Part shown: piece after piece, positions 5,872 to 11,899 of the stretch
How positions within the stretch are numbered: position 1 is the stretch's first letter
Layout: each line of letters begins with the position of its first letter
NCBI GenBank assembly: GCA_900751665.1
Contig: CAADSV010000213.1
Location: forward strand, 1-16,279
Direction: 5' to 3'
DNA: 16,279 bases
Source: an uncultured Collinsella sp.
GTDB lineage: Bacteria > Actinomycetota > Coriobacteriia > Coriobacteriales > Coriobacteriaceae
Notes under the pieces: generated by a model
Databases searched by the model: none
Told to the model about the DNA's origin: nothing
What the model saw: the letters and a program-made list of their open reading frames with translations, nothing else
Made by a program: the position numbers and the translations under genes

Positions 5872-6666
5872 TTAGTCTTCGTCGTCTTCGAGCGGATCGT
5901 AGTCGGAATCGACACCGGCGGCTGCATGGGAACCGTTGAACTTGAAGCCCATGAAGACGACAGCCAGGCACACACCGATCAGAGCGACCGCGATGACGGA
6001 CAGGTTGAGGTAAGCGGCGAGCAGGAAACCGATGAACAGGAACGGAGTCATACCCTTCTTGATCATCATGGTGAGCAGCAGGGCCAAGCCGTAGGCGGTC
6101 ATAATCTTGGTCGAAACGTTAAGACCGGTGGACAGCCACTCGGGAACCATGTTGACGATGGCCTGAACCAGGTCGGTGCCAACAAAGACGGCGAGGAAGA
6201 TCGGCAGGAAGTACATGACAGCGTACAGACCGGAGCCGGCGCAGATGTGCATACGGTAGGCGGTCTTGAACTTTCCGTTATCGATCGCACTATCTGCCAC
6301 ATGGGTGAGGGCGGCGATGATGGAACGGAACACGATGCCGAGAAGCTGACCCAGGACGGCGACCGGGATGGCGATCGTCATGGCGGTCTCGGCGGAAGCA
6401 TCGGTCAGGCACGCAAAGGCAGCGGCCACGATGCCGCCCAGGACCATATCGGGCGGAACGGCAGCGCCGACCTGCACCAGGCCCATGGACACGAGCTCGA
6501 CGGCGGCACCGACGGCAAGGCCGGTGGGCACATCGCCCAGCAGCAGACCGACGAGCGTAGCGCCAACGAGGGGCTGCTCGAAGTTAAGACGACCGAGCAG
6601 GCGGGAGTCCCACATGCAGAACACGCCGACGAGGCCGACGAGCACCGCACTGATGAACGTATTCAT
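5872..6666 (-). CDS. PTS mannose/fructose/sorbose-family IIC component
   Basis: This 264-aa integral membrane permease subunit contributes most of the substrate-binding transport core. Family features are visible in order: an N-terminal hydrophobic helix, RLNFEQPLVGATLVGLLLGD (about 26-45), VGAAVELVSMGLVQVGAAVPPD, and several further membrane helices to residue ~240. The C-terminus is an acidic tail ending EDDED. The ATG at 6666 follows AAAGGAG. It lies 36 nt downstream of IIAB and 13 nt upstream of IID, so one transcript is expected. Substrate specificity cannot be read from the sequence alone. Confidence 0.95.
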   Translation of the reverse strand: MNTFISAVLVGLVGVFCMWDSRLLGRLNFEQPLVGATLVGLLLGDVPTGLAVGAAVELVSMGLVQVGAAVPPDMVLGGIVAAAFACLTDASAETAMTIAIPVAVLGQLLGIVFRSIIAALTHVADSAIDNGKFKTAYRMHICAGSGLYAVMYFLPIFLAVFVGTDLVQAIVNMVPEWLSTGLNVSTKIMTAYGLALLLTMMIKKGMTPFLFIGFLLAAYLNLSVIAVALIGVCLAVVFMGFKFNGSHAAAGVDSDYDPLEDDED

Positions 6667-6683
6667 ACCCTTCTCCTTTCAGT

Positions 6684-6698
6684 CAGGCAAAAGCCTGG
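6684..6698 (-). other. Small hairpin between IIAB and IIC
   Basis: CAGGC-TTTT-GCCTG-type stem of 5 bp lies in the 36-nt gap immediately before the IIC ribosome site. It may affect relative expression or mRNA processing, but it is short and could be chance. Confidence 0.35.
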
Positions 6699-6702
6699 TT
6701 GA

Positions 6703-7626
6703 TTACAGCTTGGCGTCGATGTCGACGCTCTGATACGTAGGGGTCTGCTGGACATAGAGCTTGATGCCCATGTCGAGCAGCTGGTTGACGTCGGCCTTCT
6801 GGGTGGCGTCGAGGAAGACGGAGCTGTCCTTGCCACCGACCTGATCGGCACCGTCGTGGTTGGCGGTGGCGCCCGGGTTGATGGCGTCGAGCTTGTAGCC
6901 CTGGCAGAACTGCAGCATCTCGGCAGTGTTGCCAAAGACGAACATGACGCGCTCGCCGAGGGTGTTGAGCTTGTCCATCTTGGCGAGGGCACGCTCGACG
7001 GTGAAGACGTTCAGGCGCACGCCCTGGGGCTTGGCCAGCTTAAGAGCGCCCTTCTTGATGTCATCGTTGGCGGCGGCGTTGTCGACGACGATGATGCGCT
7101 CGGCCTGAACCTTGGTGGTCCAGGTAAAGACGACCTGGCCGTGCAGCAGACGGTAGTCAAGACGTGCGAGGACGATCTTGGCGGGACCGGAGCTGTGACG
7201 GGACGCCTTGGCCTTCTTGGCGGGGGCCGCGGCAGCCTCGACCGGTGCGTTGGGGTTGGTCAGACCGGTGCGGGCCTCGTTGATGAGGGCTGCGAGCTCG
7301 GCACCCTTGACGGGGACGGGGCTCATAGCGAGCGTGAGCGCCAGCGGGATGTTGAAACCGCTGACAACCGTGAACTTCGTGCCGTTCTTGGAAAGCTCGA
7401 CCATGTTGTTGTTGACCGAGCTGCCGAGCATATCGGTCAGCACATAGACGGTGTCGTCCGCGTTGAACGTGGCGATCATAGCCTCAACCTTATTGGTGAT
7501 GGGCTCCTTGTCGTCACGAGCAAGCGACACGACGTGGACGTTCGACACGTCGCCGAGAACCATCTCGAGCGTGTCTTTGGCGCCTGCGGCCAGGCCGCCA
7601 TGAGATGCGAGAATGATCTGATTCAT
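6703..7626 (-). CDS. PTS mannose-family fused IIA-IIB protein
   Basis: This 307-aa cytoplasmic phosphotransfer protein passes phosphate from HPr to the incoming substrate. The IIA domain (1-~125) has the phosphorylated His9 in ILASHGGLA and the conserved DMLGSS segment (about 65-70). An alanine/lysine-rich linker (about 127-150) joins it to the IIB domain (about 150-307), whose phosphorylated His162 lies in the classic RLDYRLLHGQV sequence. The IIAB fusion resembles ManX. The ATG at 7626 is preceded by AAGGAGG. It is the first gene of the IIAB-IIC-IID-SIS1 operon, and a candidate operator and TATAAT box lie 27-47 nt upstream. Sequence identifies the family and chemistry; the sugar is inferred from the neighbouring SIS genes. 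Confidence 0.95.
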   Translation of the reverse strand: MNQIILASHGGLAAGAKDTLEMVLGDVSNVHVVSLARDDKEPITNKVEAMIATFNADDTVYVLTDMLGSSVNNNMVELSKNGTKFTVVSGFNIPLALTLAMSPVPVKGAELAALINEARTGLTNPNAPVEAAAAPAKKAKASRHSSGPAKIVLARLDYRLLHGQVVFTWTTKVQAERIIVVDNAAANDDIKKGALKLAKPQGVRLNVFTVERALAKMDKLNTLGERVMFVFGNTAEMLQFCQGYKLDAINPGATANHDGADQVGGKDSSVFLDATQKADVNQLLDMGIKLYVQQTPTYQSVDIDAKL

Positions 7627-7652
7627 CTTGCCTCCTCCTTTTCGTTATGGTC

Positions 7653-7673
7653 ATTATAACGTCTTATACGTTA
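7653..7673 (-). promoter_or_regulatory. PTS operon -10 box with overlapping candidate GntR1 operator
   Basis: TATAAT reads on the minus strand at 7653-7658, 26 nt before the IIAB start codon. The perfect TAACGT-N5-ACGTTA dyad at 7657-7673 overlaps its upstream end. The 13-bp core (7659-7671) matches the gntR1 upstream site at 11 of 13. A repressor bound here would occlude RNA polymerase. No good -35 hexamer is seen. Confidence 0.55.
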
Positions 7674-7696
7674 CTTATATTGCTAATTAGTATAAA

Positions 7697-7731
7697 GACC
7701 GTTCGCGGGTGAAAATCGACCGTTGACGGGT
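7697..7731. repeat. Two direct repeats spaced 21 bp upstream of the PTS promoter
   Basis: GACCGTTCGCGGGT (7697-7710) and GACCGTTGACGGGT (7718-7731) match at 12 of 14 positions and are 21 bp apart, close to two helical turns. This could be an activator binding array or chance. Confidence 0.4.
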
Positions 7732-7809
7732 TTAACGTACTTGAAACGTTGGGGCCGGGTAGTCCGACGCGGGCTGGATAACCCCAGGTCAGACCCTGCG
7801 CGCAATCCC

Positions 7810-8892
7810 TTATCGCACGAAGTACCAGGGGCTTTCCTGCACGGTGGGCTCCAGCGCAATGCCCGTGCGCTCCTTAAACAGATCCATGTCCTGAGATTTT
7901 TCGGTCCACCACGCGTTGGGCTTAAAGGTCATGCTCTCAACAACATGACCGACAAACACACTGTTGCGCAGCTTGGAGAAGTCGGTGTTCATAATCAGGA
8001 TGGACGCGAGCACCAGCACGATGCCCAGGACTTTGATCACGCCGGCGGGCTCGGCATAGACACCAATGCCCACCAGTACGGTGACGACCGTCTCGAAAGA
8101 CATTACGACGGGAACTTTCGATGTCTCGAGCCCCATGGACAGACCCTGCATATATAAGATGTAAGCCACGGCTGTGGGGATGAGTCCAAAGCCAAGGAAC
8201 AGCAGCAGCAGCTGTGGCGACATTGCCGCGGCGACATCCGGCCACGGAGCCGCGATAGCCGCCATAACCGCACCGCCAAAAACAAAGCCCCAAAACGTGA
8301 CAGCCAGCGGGTGGACCGTCTTGGTTGCTATCCGGCTAAACACCGCGAGCGACGCACCACAAAGGCCTGCAATCACGCCCGACGTGACGCCCCAAACCGA
8401 AAAATGAAAACCGGAAAGGTCGCCATTGGTCACCGCAAGCACGCAGCCAACGATGTTAAAGACAATGGCAACGAGCTTGTTGGGGGTCACGTCCTCGCGA
8501 TAAAGCACGCGGCCGAGCATGACGCCAAACACCGGCGAGGTGTAGAGCAGCACCGAGGCCGTAGACATACCCACCTCGCGCATGCACTCGTAATAGCAGG
8601 TGTTGGCGGCGGCTAAACCGACGATACCGACCAGCGCGCAGGGGACGAGCTCTTTGGGGCTTGCCTTGAATAGCGTCAGGGGACCCTGAGCCACGGTAGA
8701 CCCCTCACCCGGACGGCAGCCCATAAACATCAGGACCGGCGCCAAGATAAGCGCTCCGACCAACAAGCGAAAGGCCGCCATGCTCTGAGACGAAACGCCC
8801 ATGGCCGCAATGCCGTTTACAAAGATTCCGATGCTGCCCCACATAAGCGCGGCGATCAGCACCAGCACATAGCCCAGATTGCTTTTCTTCAA
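7810..8892 (-). CDS. EamA/DMT-superfamily transporter
   Basis: This ~360-aa inner-membrane protein has two EamA repeats and about ten hydrophobic helices (first repeat ~6-150, second ~155-300). The DMT family moves amino acids, nucleotide sugars and other metabolites, often outward. I chose a TTG start at 8892 because GAGGAGG lies 5 nt before it; a GTG at 8928 lacks any ribosome site. A hydrophilic tail of ~55 residues rich in aromatic and charged residues follows the last helix and is longer than is usual for the family. The upstream region (8932-8960) has TTGAAA and two overlapping copies of the putative GntR1 operator. Co-regulation with the PTS suggests export of the amine or amino acid released by the deglycase; that is inference. 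Confidence 0.88.
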   Translation of the reverse strand: MKKSNLGYVLVLIAALMWGSIGIFVNGIAAMGVSSQSMAAFRLLVGALILAPVLMFMGCRPGEGSTVAQGPLTLFKASPKELVPCALVGIVGLAAANTCYYECMREVGMSTASVLLYTSPVFGVMLGRVLYREDVTPNKLVAIVFNIVGCVLAVTNGDLSGFHFSVWGVTSGVIAGLCGASLAVFSRIATKTVHPLAVTFWGFVFGGAVMAAIAAPWPDVAAAMSPQLLLLFLGFGLIPTAVAYILYMQGLSMGLETSKVPVVMSFETVVTVLVGIGVYAEPAGVIKVLGIVLVLASILIMNTDFSKLRNSVFVGHVVESMTFKPNAWWTEKSQDMDLFKERTGIALEPTVQESPWYFVR

Positions 8893-9144
8893 CGCAGCCT
8901 CCTCGGTATTGTTTCCAATATGTTTCACACTACGTTATAGTCGTTATATACATTTTTCAAGACACAAATCGGCGAGCGGAAAATCTGCTCTACCGCTACA
9001 ACCCATTGGTGCAAAGGAGTCAGGTTCATATGCGCCAACTTGGTGTAAAGTAACCTGTCCCCAATGACTAGGACTGTCCCCAAGTGCCGAACGTCTCCAA
9101 GTGCCGCATCTGGGCCAAGGCGACGCCGATGCTTTGGCAACGCC
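8893..9144. other. Intergenic stretch: EamA promoter region and short repeats
   Basis: No gene is seen. From the left it holds the EamA promoter/operator region, then short repeats: a TTGGTG-AAAG unit occurs twice (about 9007 and 9040), AACCTGTCCCC at 9052-9062, GGACTGTCCCC at 9071-9081, and CCAAGTGCCG twice, 17 nt apart (9080-9089, 9097-9106). CAGGTT and AACCTG around 9021-9057 can pair. These look like remnants of dispersed intergenic repeats. Confidence 0.6.
8932..8960 (-). promoter_or_regulatory. EamA promoter with two overlapping candidate GntR1 sites
   Basis: On the minus strand TTGAAA (8955-8960) lies 15 nt from TATAAC (8934-8939). Two 13-bp windows, 8932-8944 and 8941-8953, each match the gntR1-upstream site at 11 of 13 positions and together span the promoter spacer. 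Confidence 0.45.
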
Positions 9145-9258
9145 AGCGAAAACCCACCTGAGCGAGCAAGGTGCCTTGAAGCGAAGCGGCATTGACCTTC
9201 TGGTCATGCCGCTGAAGCTGAAAGGCAGATTGCCGCTCAGGTGGGTTTGCAGCGTCGA
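9145..9258 (+). ncRNA. Candidate structured element, full copy B
   Basis: Boxes on the plus strand are AGCGAAAAC (9145-9153) and GTTTGCAGCGTCGA (9245-9258), shared with copies at 13929-14041 and 677-709. A 15-bp perfect closing stem pairs 9150-9164 with 9234-9248; after a single bulged base, GCAA (9166-9169) pairs with TTGC (9230-9233). A GGT/AGA internal loop follows, then a 5-bp stem (9173-9177 with 9222-9226), a tandem GA/GA mismatch, and further stems up to a TTCT loop. The G-A mismatches suggest a plus-strand RNA, although no promoter was found. It may instead be a DNA repeat or a 3' structure for SIS2. Confidence 0.6.
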
Positions 9259-9261
9259 GCC

Positions 9262-9289
9262 GTTACGGCGTTTGGTAAAACGCCGTAAC
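9262..9289 (-). terminator. Hairpin at the end of SIS2
   Basis: A perfect 12-bp stem (9262-9273 with 9278-9289) with a 4-nt loop begins at the first base of the SIS2 stop codon. It has no following T-run, similar in form and position to the hairpin after gntR1. Confidence 0.55.
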
Positions 9290-10281
9290 TAATAATCCAG
9301 CTTCCACATGTAGCGGCGCGTCATGTAGTCCTTGTGGGTGACGGCAGAGAGCGCGCGCATGTACACGTTGTTGAGGATCGGGGCAAAGATCAGGTGGTTG
9401 AAGTACTCGCTCACGCTGTCCTTAATGTCGTTGAGGCCGAGCTCCTTGGCGTCGAGCTGATAGACGCGCTCGCCACCGTACTGGTTGACGAAGCGGATGC
9501 CGCGCTCGTCGTTGCAGCGGCTGCGGCCGACGCTGATGAGCTGGAACAGCGAGGTGCGCTTGTCCAGGATCTCGAAGGGACCATGGAAGAAGTCGCAGGT
9601 GTTGATGGTGCAGGAGTCGATCTGCAGCATCTCCTGCACGTTGCAGATGCTAAAGACGTAGGCGGCACCAAAGAGCGGACCCTGAGCCATCACGTTGATG
9701 CAGGGCTTGTCGGCGTTCTGCTCGGCCCACTTGGCAGCAAGCGGACGGGTGTACTCGACGGCCTTGCGATAGATGGGGTCGACCAGGTCGAACGCGGCCA
9801 TAGCGGTCTCGTACTCGGCATAGCCCTCGGTCTGCTGCGTGAGCTCCATGGCGATCATGGTCACGACGGCGGAGTTGGTACGGCCCATGCAGGACTCGTC
9901 GACGGCCAGGCTGTCATACTGGATCTTGTAGTCGCAGACCTCGGTGAGGGCGGACTCGTCAACATAGATGGCGATGGTGCTGGCGCCGTGGTCCTTGGCG
10001 ACCTGGGCGGCGACGATGGTCTCCTTGGTGCCGCGCATGGACACGACGACGGCCAGGGTGTTCTCGTTAACGTAGGCAGGGGTTGCGTGCACGAACTCGT
10101 TGCTGGTGTAGCTGGAGCTCACGACCTGCGTGGCCTCGTGCTCCATAAAGTACTGGGCAGGATAGTTGCCGCCGTTGGATCCGCCGGCGCCAATCCACAC
10201 GACGCGCTTGATGCCGCCCTTGTCTGCCTTGTCAGCCAAAACCTGAGAAACGACATCCTTAACCTGTTCCTGAGTAGTCAT
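9289..10281 (-). CDS. SIS-domain sugar-phosphate deglycase/isomerase paralog (SIS2)
   Basis: This 330-aa cytoplasmic protein is a paralog of SIS1 and shares its C-terminal RRYMWKLxY. The first SIS domain has WIGAGGSNGG (about 29-38) and the phosphate loop SMRGTKET (81-88). The second has AQGPLFGAAYVF. Glu217 and His233 (FFHGP) keep the 16-residue spacing of the GlmS/FraB/FrlB catalytic pair. It differs from SIS1 at positions near the active site (CDFFHGP rather than GEYFHGP, and a different phosphate loop), which suggests a distinct substrate, as GfrE and GfrF handle different Amadori phosphates. Its start at 10281 has AAAGG ~10 nt upstream. It is transcribed divergently from gntR2 across a 206-bp operator-rich gap, so GntR2 probably controls it. 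Confidence 0.85.
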   Translation of the reverse strand: MTTQEQVKDVVSQVLADKADKGGIKRVVWIGAGGSNGGNYPAQYFMEHEATQVVSSSYTSNEFVHATPAYVNENTLAVVVSMRGTKETIVAAQVAKDHGASTIAIYVDESALTEVCDYKIQYDSLAVDESCMGRTNSAVVTMIAMELTQQTEGYAEYETAMAAFDLVDPIYRKAVEYTRPLAAKWAEQNADKPCINVMAQGPLFGAAYVFSICNVQEMLQIDSCTINTCDFFHGPFEILDKRTSLFQLISVGRSRCNDERGIRFVNQYGGERVYQLDAKELGLNDIKDSVSEYFNHLIFAPILNNVYMRALSAVTHKDYMTRRYMWKLDY

Positions 10282-10318
10282 CGCGCATCAGCCTTTCTTC
10301 TCGTTTGATGCTTATCAC

Positions 10319-10481
10319 AGGCATACAAGTTACATACATGTTTTGGTTATGTCGACTAGTTGTATGCTATATTTGTCTTAGAAATTTTGCTGATGCGGTT
10401 TTCGACAACTGGCTACCAGCTGTTTTGTTGTTGTATTGAATACATGCTTGCTTAGATAGGCATACAAGTTAGATACAGGTT
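10319..10481. promoter_or_regulatory. Divergent control region with repeated CATACA operator sites
   Basis: A 24-nt motif occurs at 10319-10342 and 10458-10481 with 22 of 24 identities. Each contains two half-sites, CATACA-N5-CATACA (10322-10338) and CATACA-N5-GATACA (10461-10477), 11 bp apart. An inverted half-site TTGTATGC is at 10360-10367, and a perfect palindrome TGTATTGAATACA is at 10432-10444. The second 24-nt copy ends 6 nt before the gntR2 start codon and covers its ribosome site. GntR2 binding and autoregulation are inferred. Confidence 0.6.
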
Positions 10482-10487
10482 GATCAC

Positions 10488-11210
10488 ATGAACGCTTCGT
10501 CTAAAAAGAAACTGAGCCAATACGAGCGCTTGGCGGGCATGTTGCGTGACCGCATCGCCGCCGGTATCTACGCACGCGGAGACAAGCTGCCGTCCGAGAT
10601 GGAACTCATGGACGAATCGGGGCTGTCGCGCAGCACCGTGCGCCACGCCCTTAAGGTTCTCGTTGATGAGGGCCTGGTGCGCACCGAGCGCGGGCGTGGC
10701 GCCTTTGTGGCCGACACGCCCGCGCTCCACGAGAACAACCTAGTGTTTTCGAGCTATACCAAGCAGGTCGAAGGTCAGGGCATGAAGCCCACCACGCGCA
10801 CCGTGGACTCGGGCTTTGCCAAGGCGGGCGGCAGCATAGCTAAGTTCTTTGACGCCGCCGTGGGCAGCAAGCTCGTCAAACTTGTCCGCCTGCGCTACCT
10901 GGACGACGTGCCGCTGTGCCTGGAGACCACCTACCTGCCGCCAAGCTTCGAGACGCTCATCGATCGCGATATCAACGGTTCGCTCTACGCGACGCTGCGC
11001 CAAGAATTCCATCGCGCGCCAGCACAGGGACATAAGACCTTTGAGGTGTGCTATGCCTCGCAAAACGAGGCGTTTTTGCTCAACGTCGAGCGCGGGCAGG
11101 CGCTGATCCTGATCACCGACTACGTCTACGACACCGACGGCCGACCGCTCCATGTCTCTAAGCGCATCCAACGCACCGACCGCGCCAAATACACCGAGCC
11201 AATCGGCTAA
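10488..11210 (+). CDS. GntR-family transcriptional regulator with UTRA domain (regulator 2)
   Basis: This 240-aa HutC-subfamily regulator is the only plus-strand gene. The winged helix-turn-helix spans residues ~11-76 (SQYERLAGMLRDRIAAGIYA, LPSEMELMDESGLSRSTVRH, wing RGRGAFV). The UTRA effector domain runs from ~85 to 238. The start at 10488 has only a weak AGG 9-11 nt upstream, and an operator repeat overlaps that region. It is divergent from SIS2, with repeated CATACA sites between them, so it probably governs SIS2 and itself. It is clearly a distant relative, not a copy, of regulator 1. It ends 21 bp from the convergent GNAT gene with no room for a full terminator. Confidence 0.93.
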   Translation: MNASSKKKLSQYERLAGMLRDRIAAGIYARGDKLPSEMELMDESGLSRSTVRHALKVLVDEGLVRTERGRGAFVADTPALHENNLVFSSYTKQVEGQGMKPTTRTVDSGFAKAGGSIAKFFDAAVGSKLVKLVRLRYLDDVPLCLETTYLPPSFETLIDRDINGSLYATLRQEFHRAPAQGHKTFEVCYASQNEAFLLNVERGQALILITDYVYDTDGRPLHVSKRIQRTDRAKYTEPIG

Positions 11211-11233
11211 CCTGCCAAAATAAACCTGTCCCT
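11211..11233. repeat. Short repeat units in the 21-bp gap between convergent genes
   Basis: CCTGCCAAAA (11211-11220), identical to 3708-3717, is followed by AACCTGTCCCT (11223-11233), similar to the units at 4929 and 9052. It fills the space between the gntR2 stop and the GNAT stop and overlaps the latter (11232-11234). Confidence 0.5.
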
Positions 11234-11822
11234 AAATGATAGGTTTGGGAAGGTCGGGGAACCAGGTTGGTTTGGGTTGGTTGGGTGTGCGCTCGGCTAA
11301 GACCAGCTCCATCCAGCACATGTCGTACCAGCGGCCGAACTTTTGGGCGCAGCGATCGAAGGTGCCCACCAGGCGATATCCCATATGAGCATGGAAATCC
11401 TGACTGTTGTGCGTCAGGTACTCATCGTCCTTATCGTGCGGCACGGCAATGAGCGCGCACATGTTGGTGATGCCCATCGCGATCAGGCACTGCTTGAGCG
11501 CATCGTGCAGCTTGCGACCCAGCCCGCCATGGCGCACATCGCGTGCCAGGTAGATCGACGTCTCGACCGACCAGTCGTATGCCTCGCGGCTGTTAAGCGG
11601 ACTCACGTAGGCATAGCCTACCGGACGCCCGTCCAACTCCATCACCAAATACGGATAGCGCTTGAGCGTACGCTCGATGCGCCCGGTGAACTCCTCAACG
11701 CTCGGCACCTCATATTCGCAGGTAATCGCCGTCTGGCGCACATACGGCTCATAGATGGCAAGCAACGCCGGCGCATCATCGGGTGTCGCCAGGCGAATCG
11801 TCGGCTCGGACATCTCGGTCAT
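11232..11822 (-). CDS. GNAT-family N-acetyltransferase, phosphinothricin-acetyltransferase-like
   Basis: This 196-aa cytoplasmic acetyltransferase has the layout of the PAT/Bar/YncA group: an N-terminal IRLATPDDAPALLAIYEPYV segment, a central GYAYVSPLNSR, the acetyl-CoA loop RHGGLGRKL (97-105), and the C-terminal KFGRWYDMCWMEL that is typical of PAT-like proteins. These enzymes acetylate amino groups of small molecules such as amino-acid analogues or methionine derivatives; the substrate here is not predictable. The start at 11822 has AGAAGGG upstream, and a second in-frame ATG is three codons in. It follows the terminator of the aldolase-type gene, so it is likely its own transcription unit or dependent on read-through. 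Confidence 0.9.
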   Translation of the reverse strand: MTEMSEPTIRLATPDDAPALLAIYEPYVRQTAITCEYEVPSVEEFTGRIERTLKRYPYLVMELDGRPVGYAYVSPLNSREAYDWSVETSIYLARDVRHGGLGRKLHDALKQCLIAMGITNMCALIAVPHDKDDEYLTHNSQDFHAHMGYRLVGTFDRCAQKFGRWYDMCWMELVLAERTPNQPKPTWFPDLPKPII

Positions 11823-11837
11823 ACAACCCTTCTCCCC

Positions 11838-11881
11838 AAAAGCAAAGGCCGCCCTGCGCCAAGCTCAGGCGCAGGGCGGCC
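11838..11881 (-). terminator. Rho-independent terminator after the threonine-aldolase-type gene
   Basis: A perfect 14-bp GC stem (11847-11860 with 11868-11881) with a 7-nt loop is followed on the minus strand by TTTGCTTTT. It lies 18 nt past the stop codon and just upstream of the GNAT start. Confidence 0.85.
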
Positions 11882-11899
11882 CCTCGTCATTACATCAGG

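Noticed and set aside
5788..7659. Plus-strand open frames opposite the PTS genes
   Set aside because: They mirror IIC, IID and IIAB, have histidine/aspartate-rich translations without domains, and lack promoters.
7734..7750. Additional operator AACGT-N7-ACGTT upstream of the PTS operon
   Set aside because: The half-site spacing is two bases longer than in the shared motif and no match is seen elsewhere, so it may be chance.
9334..10308. Long plus-strand open frame opposite SIS2
   Set aside because: Same codon-bias artefact as opposite SIS1; no ribosome site or domain, and it would overlap the divergent operator region.
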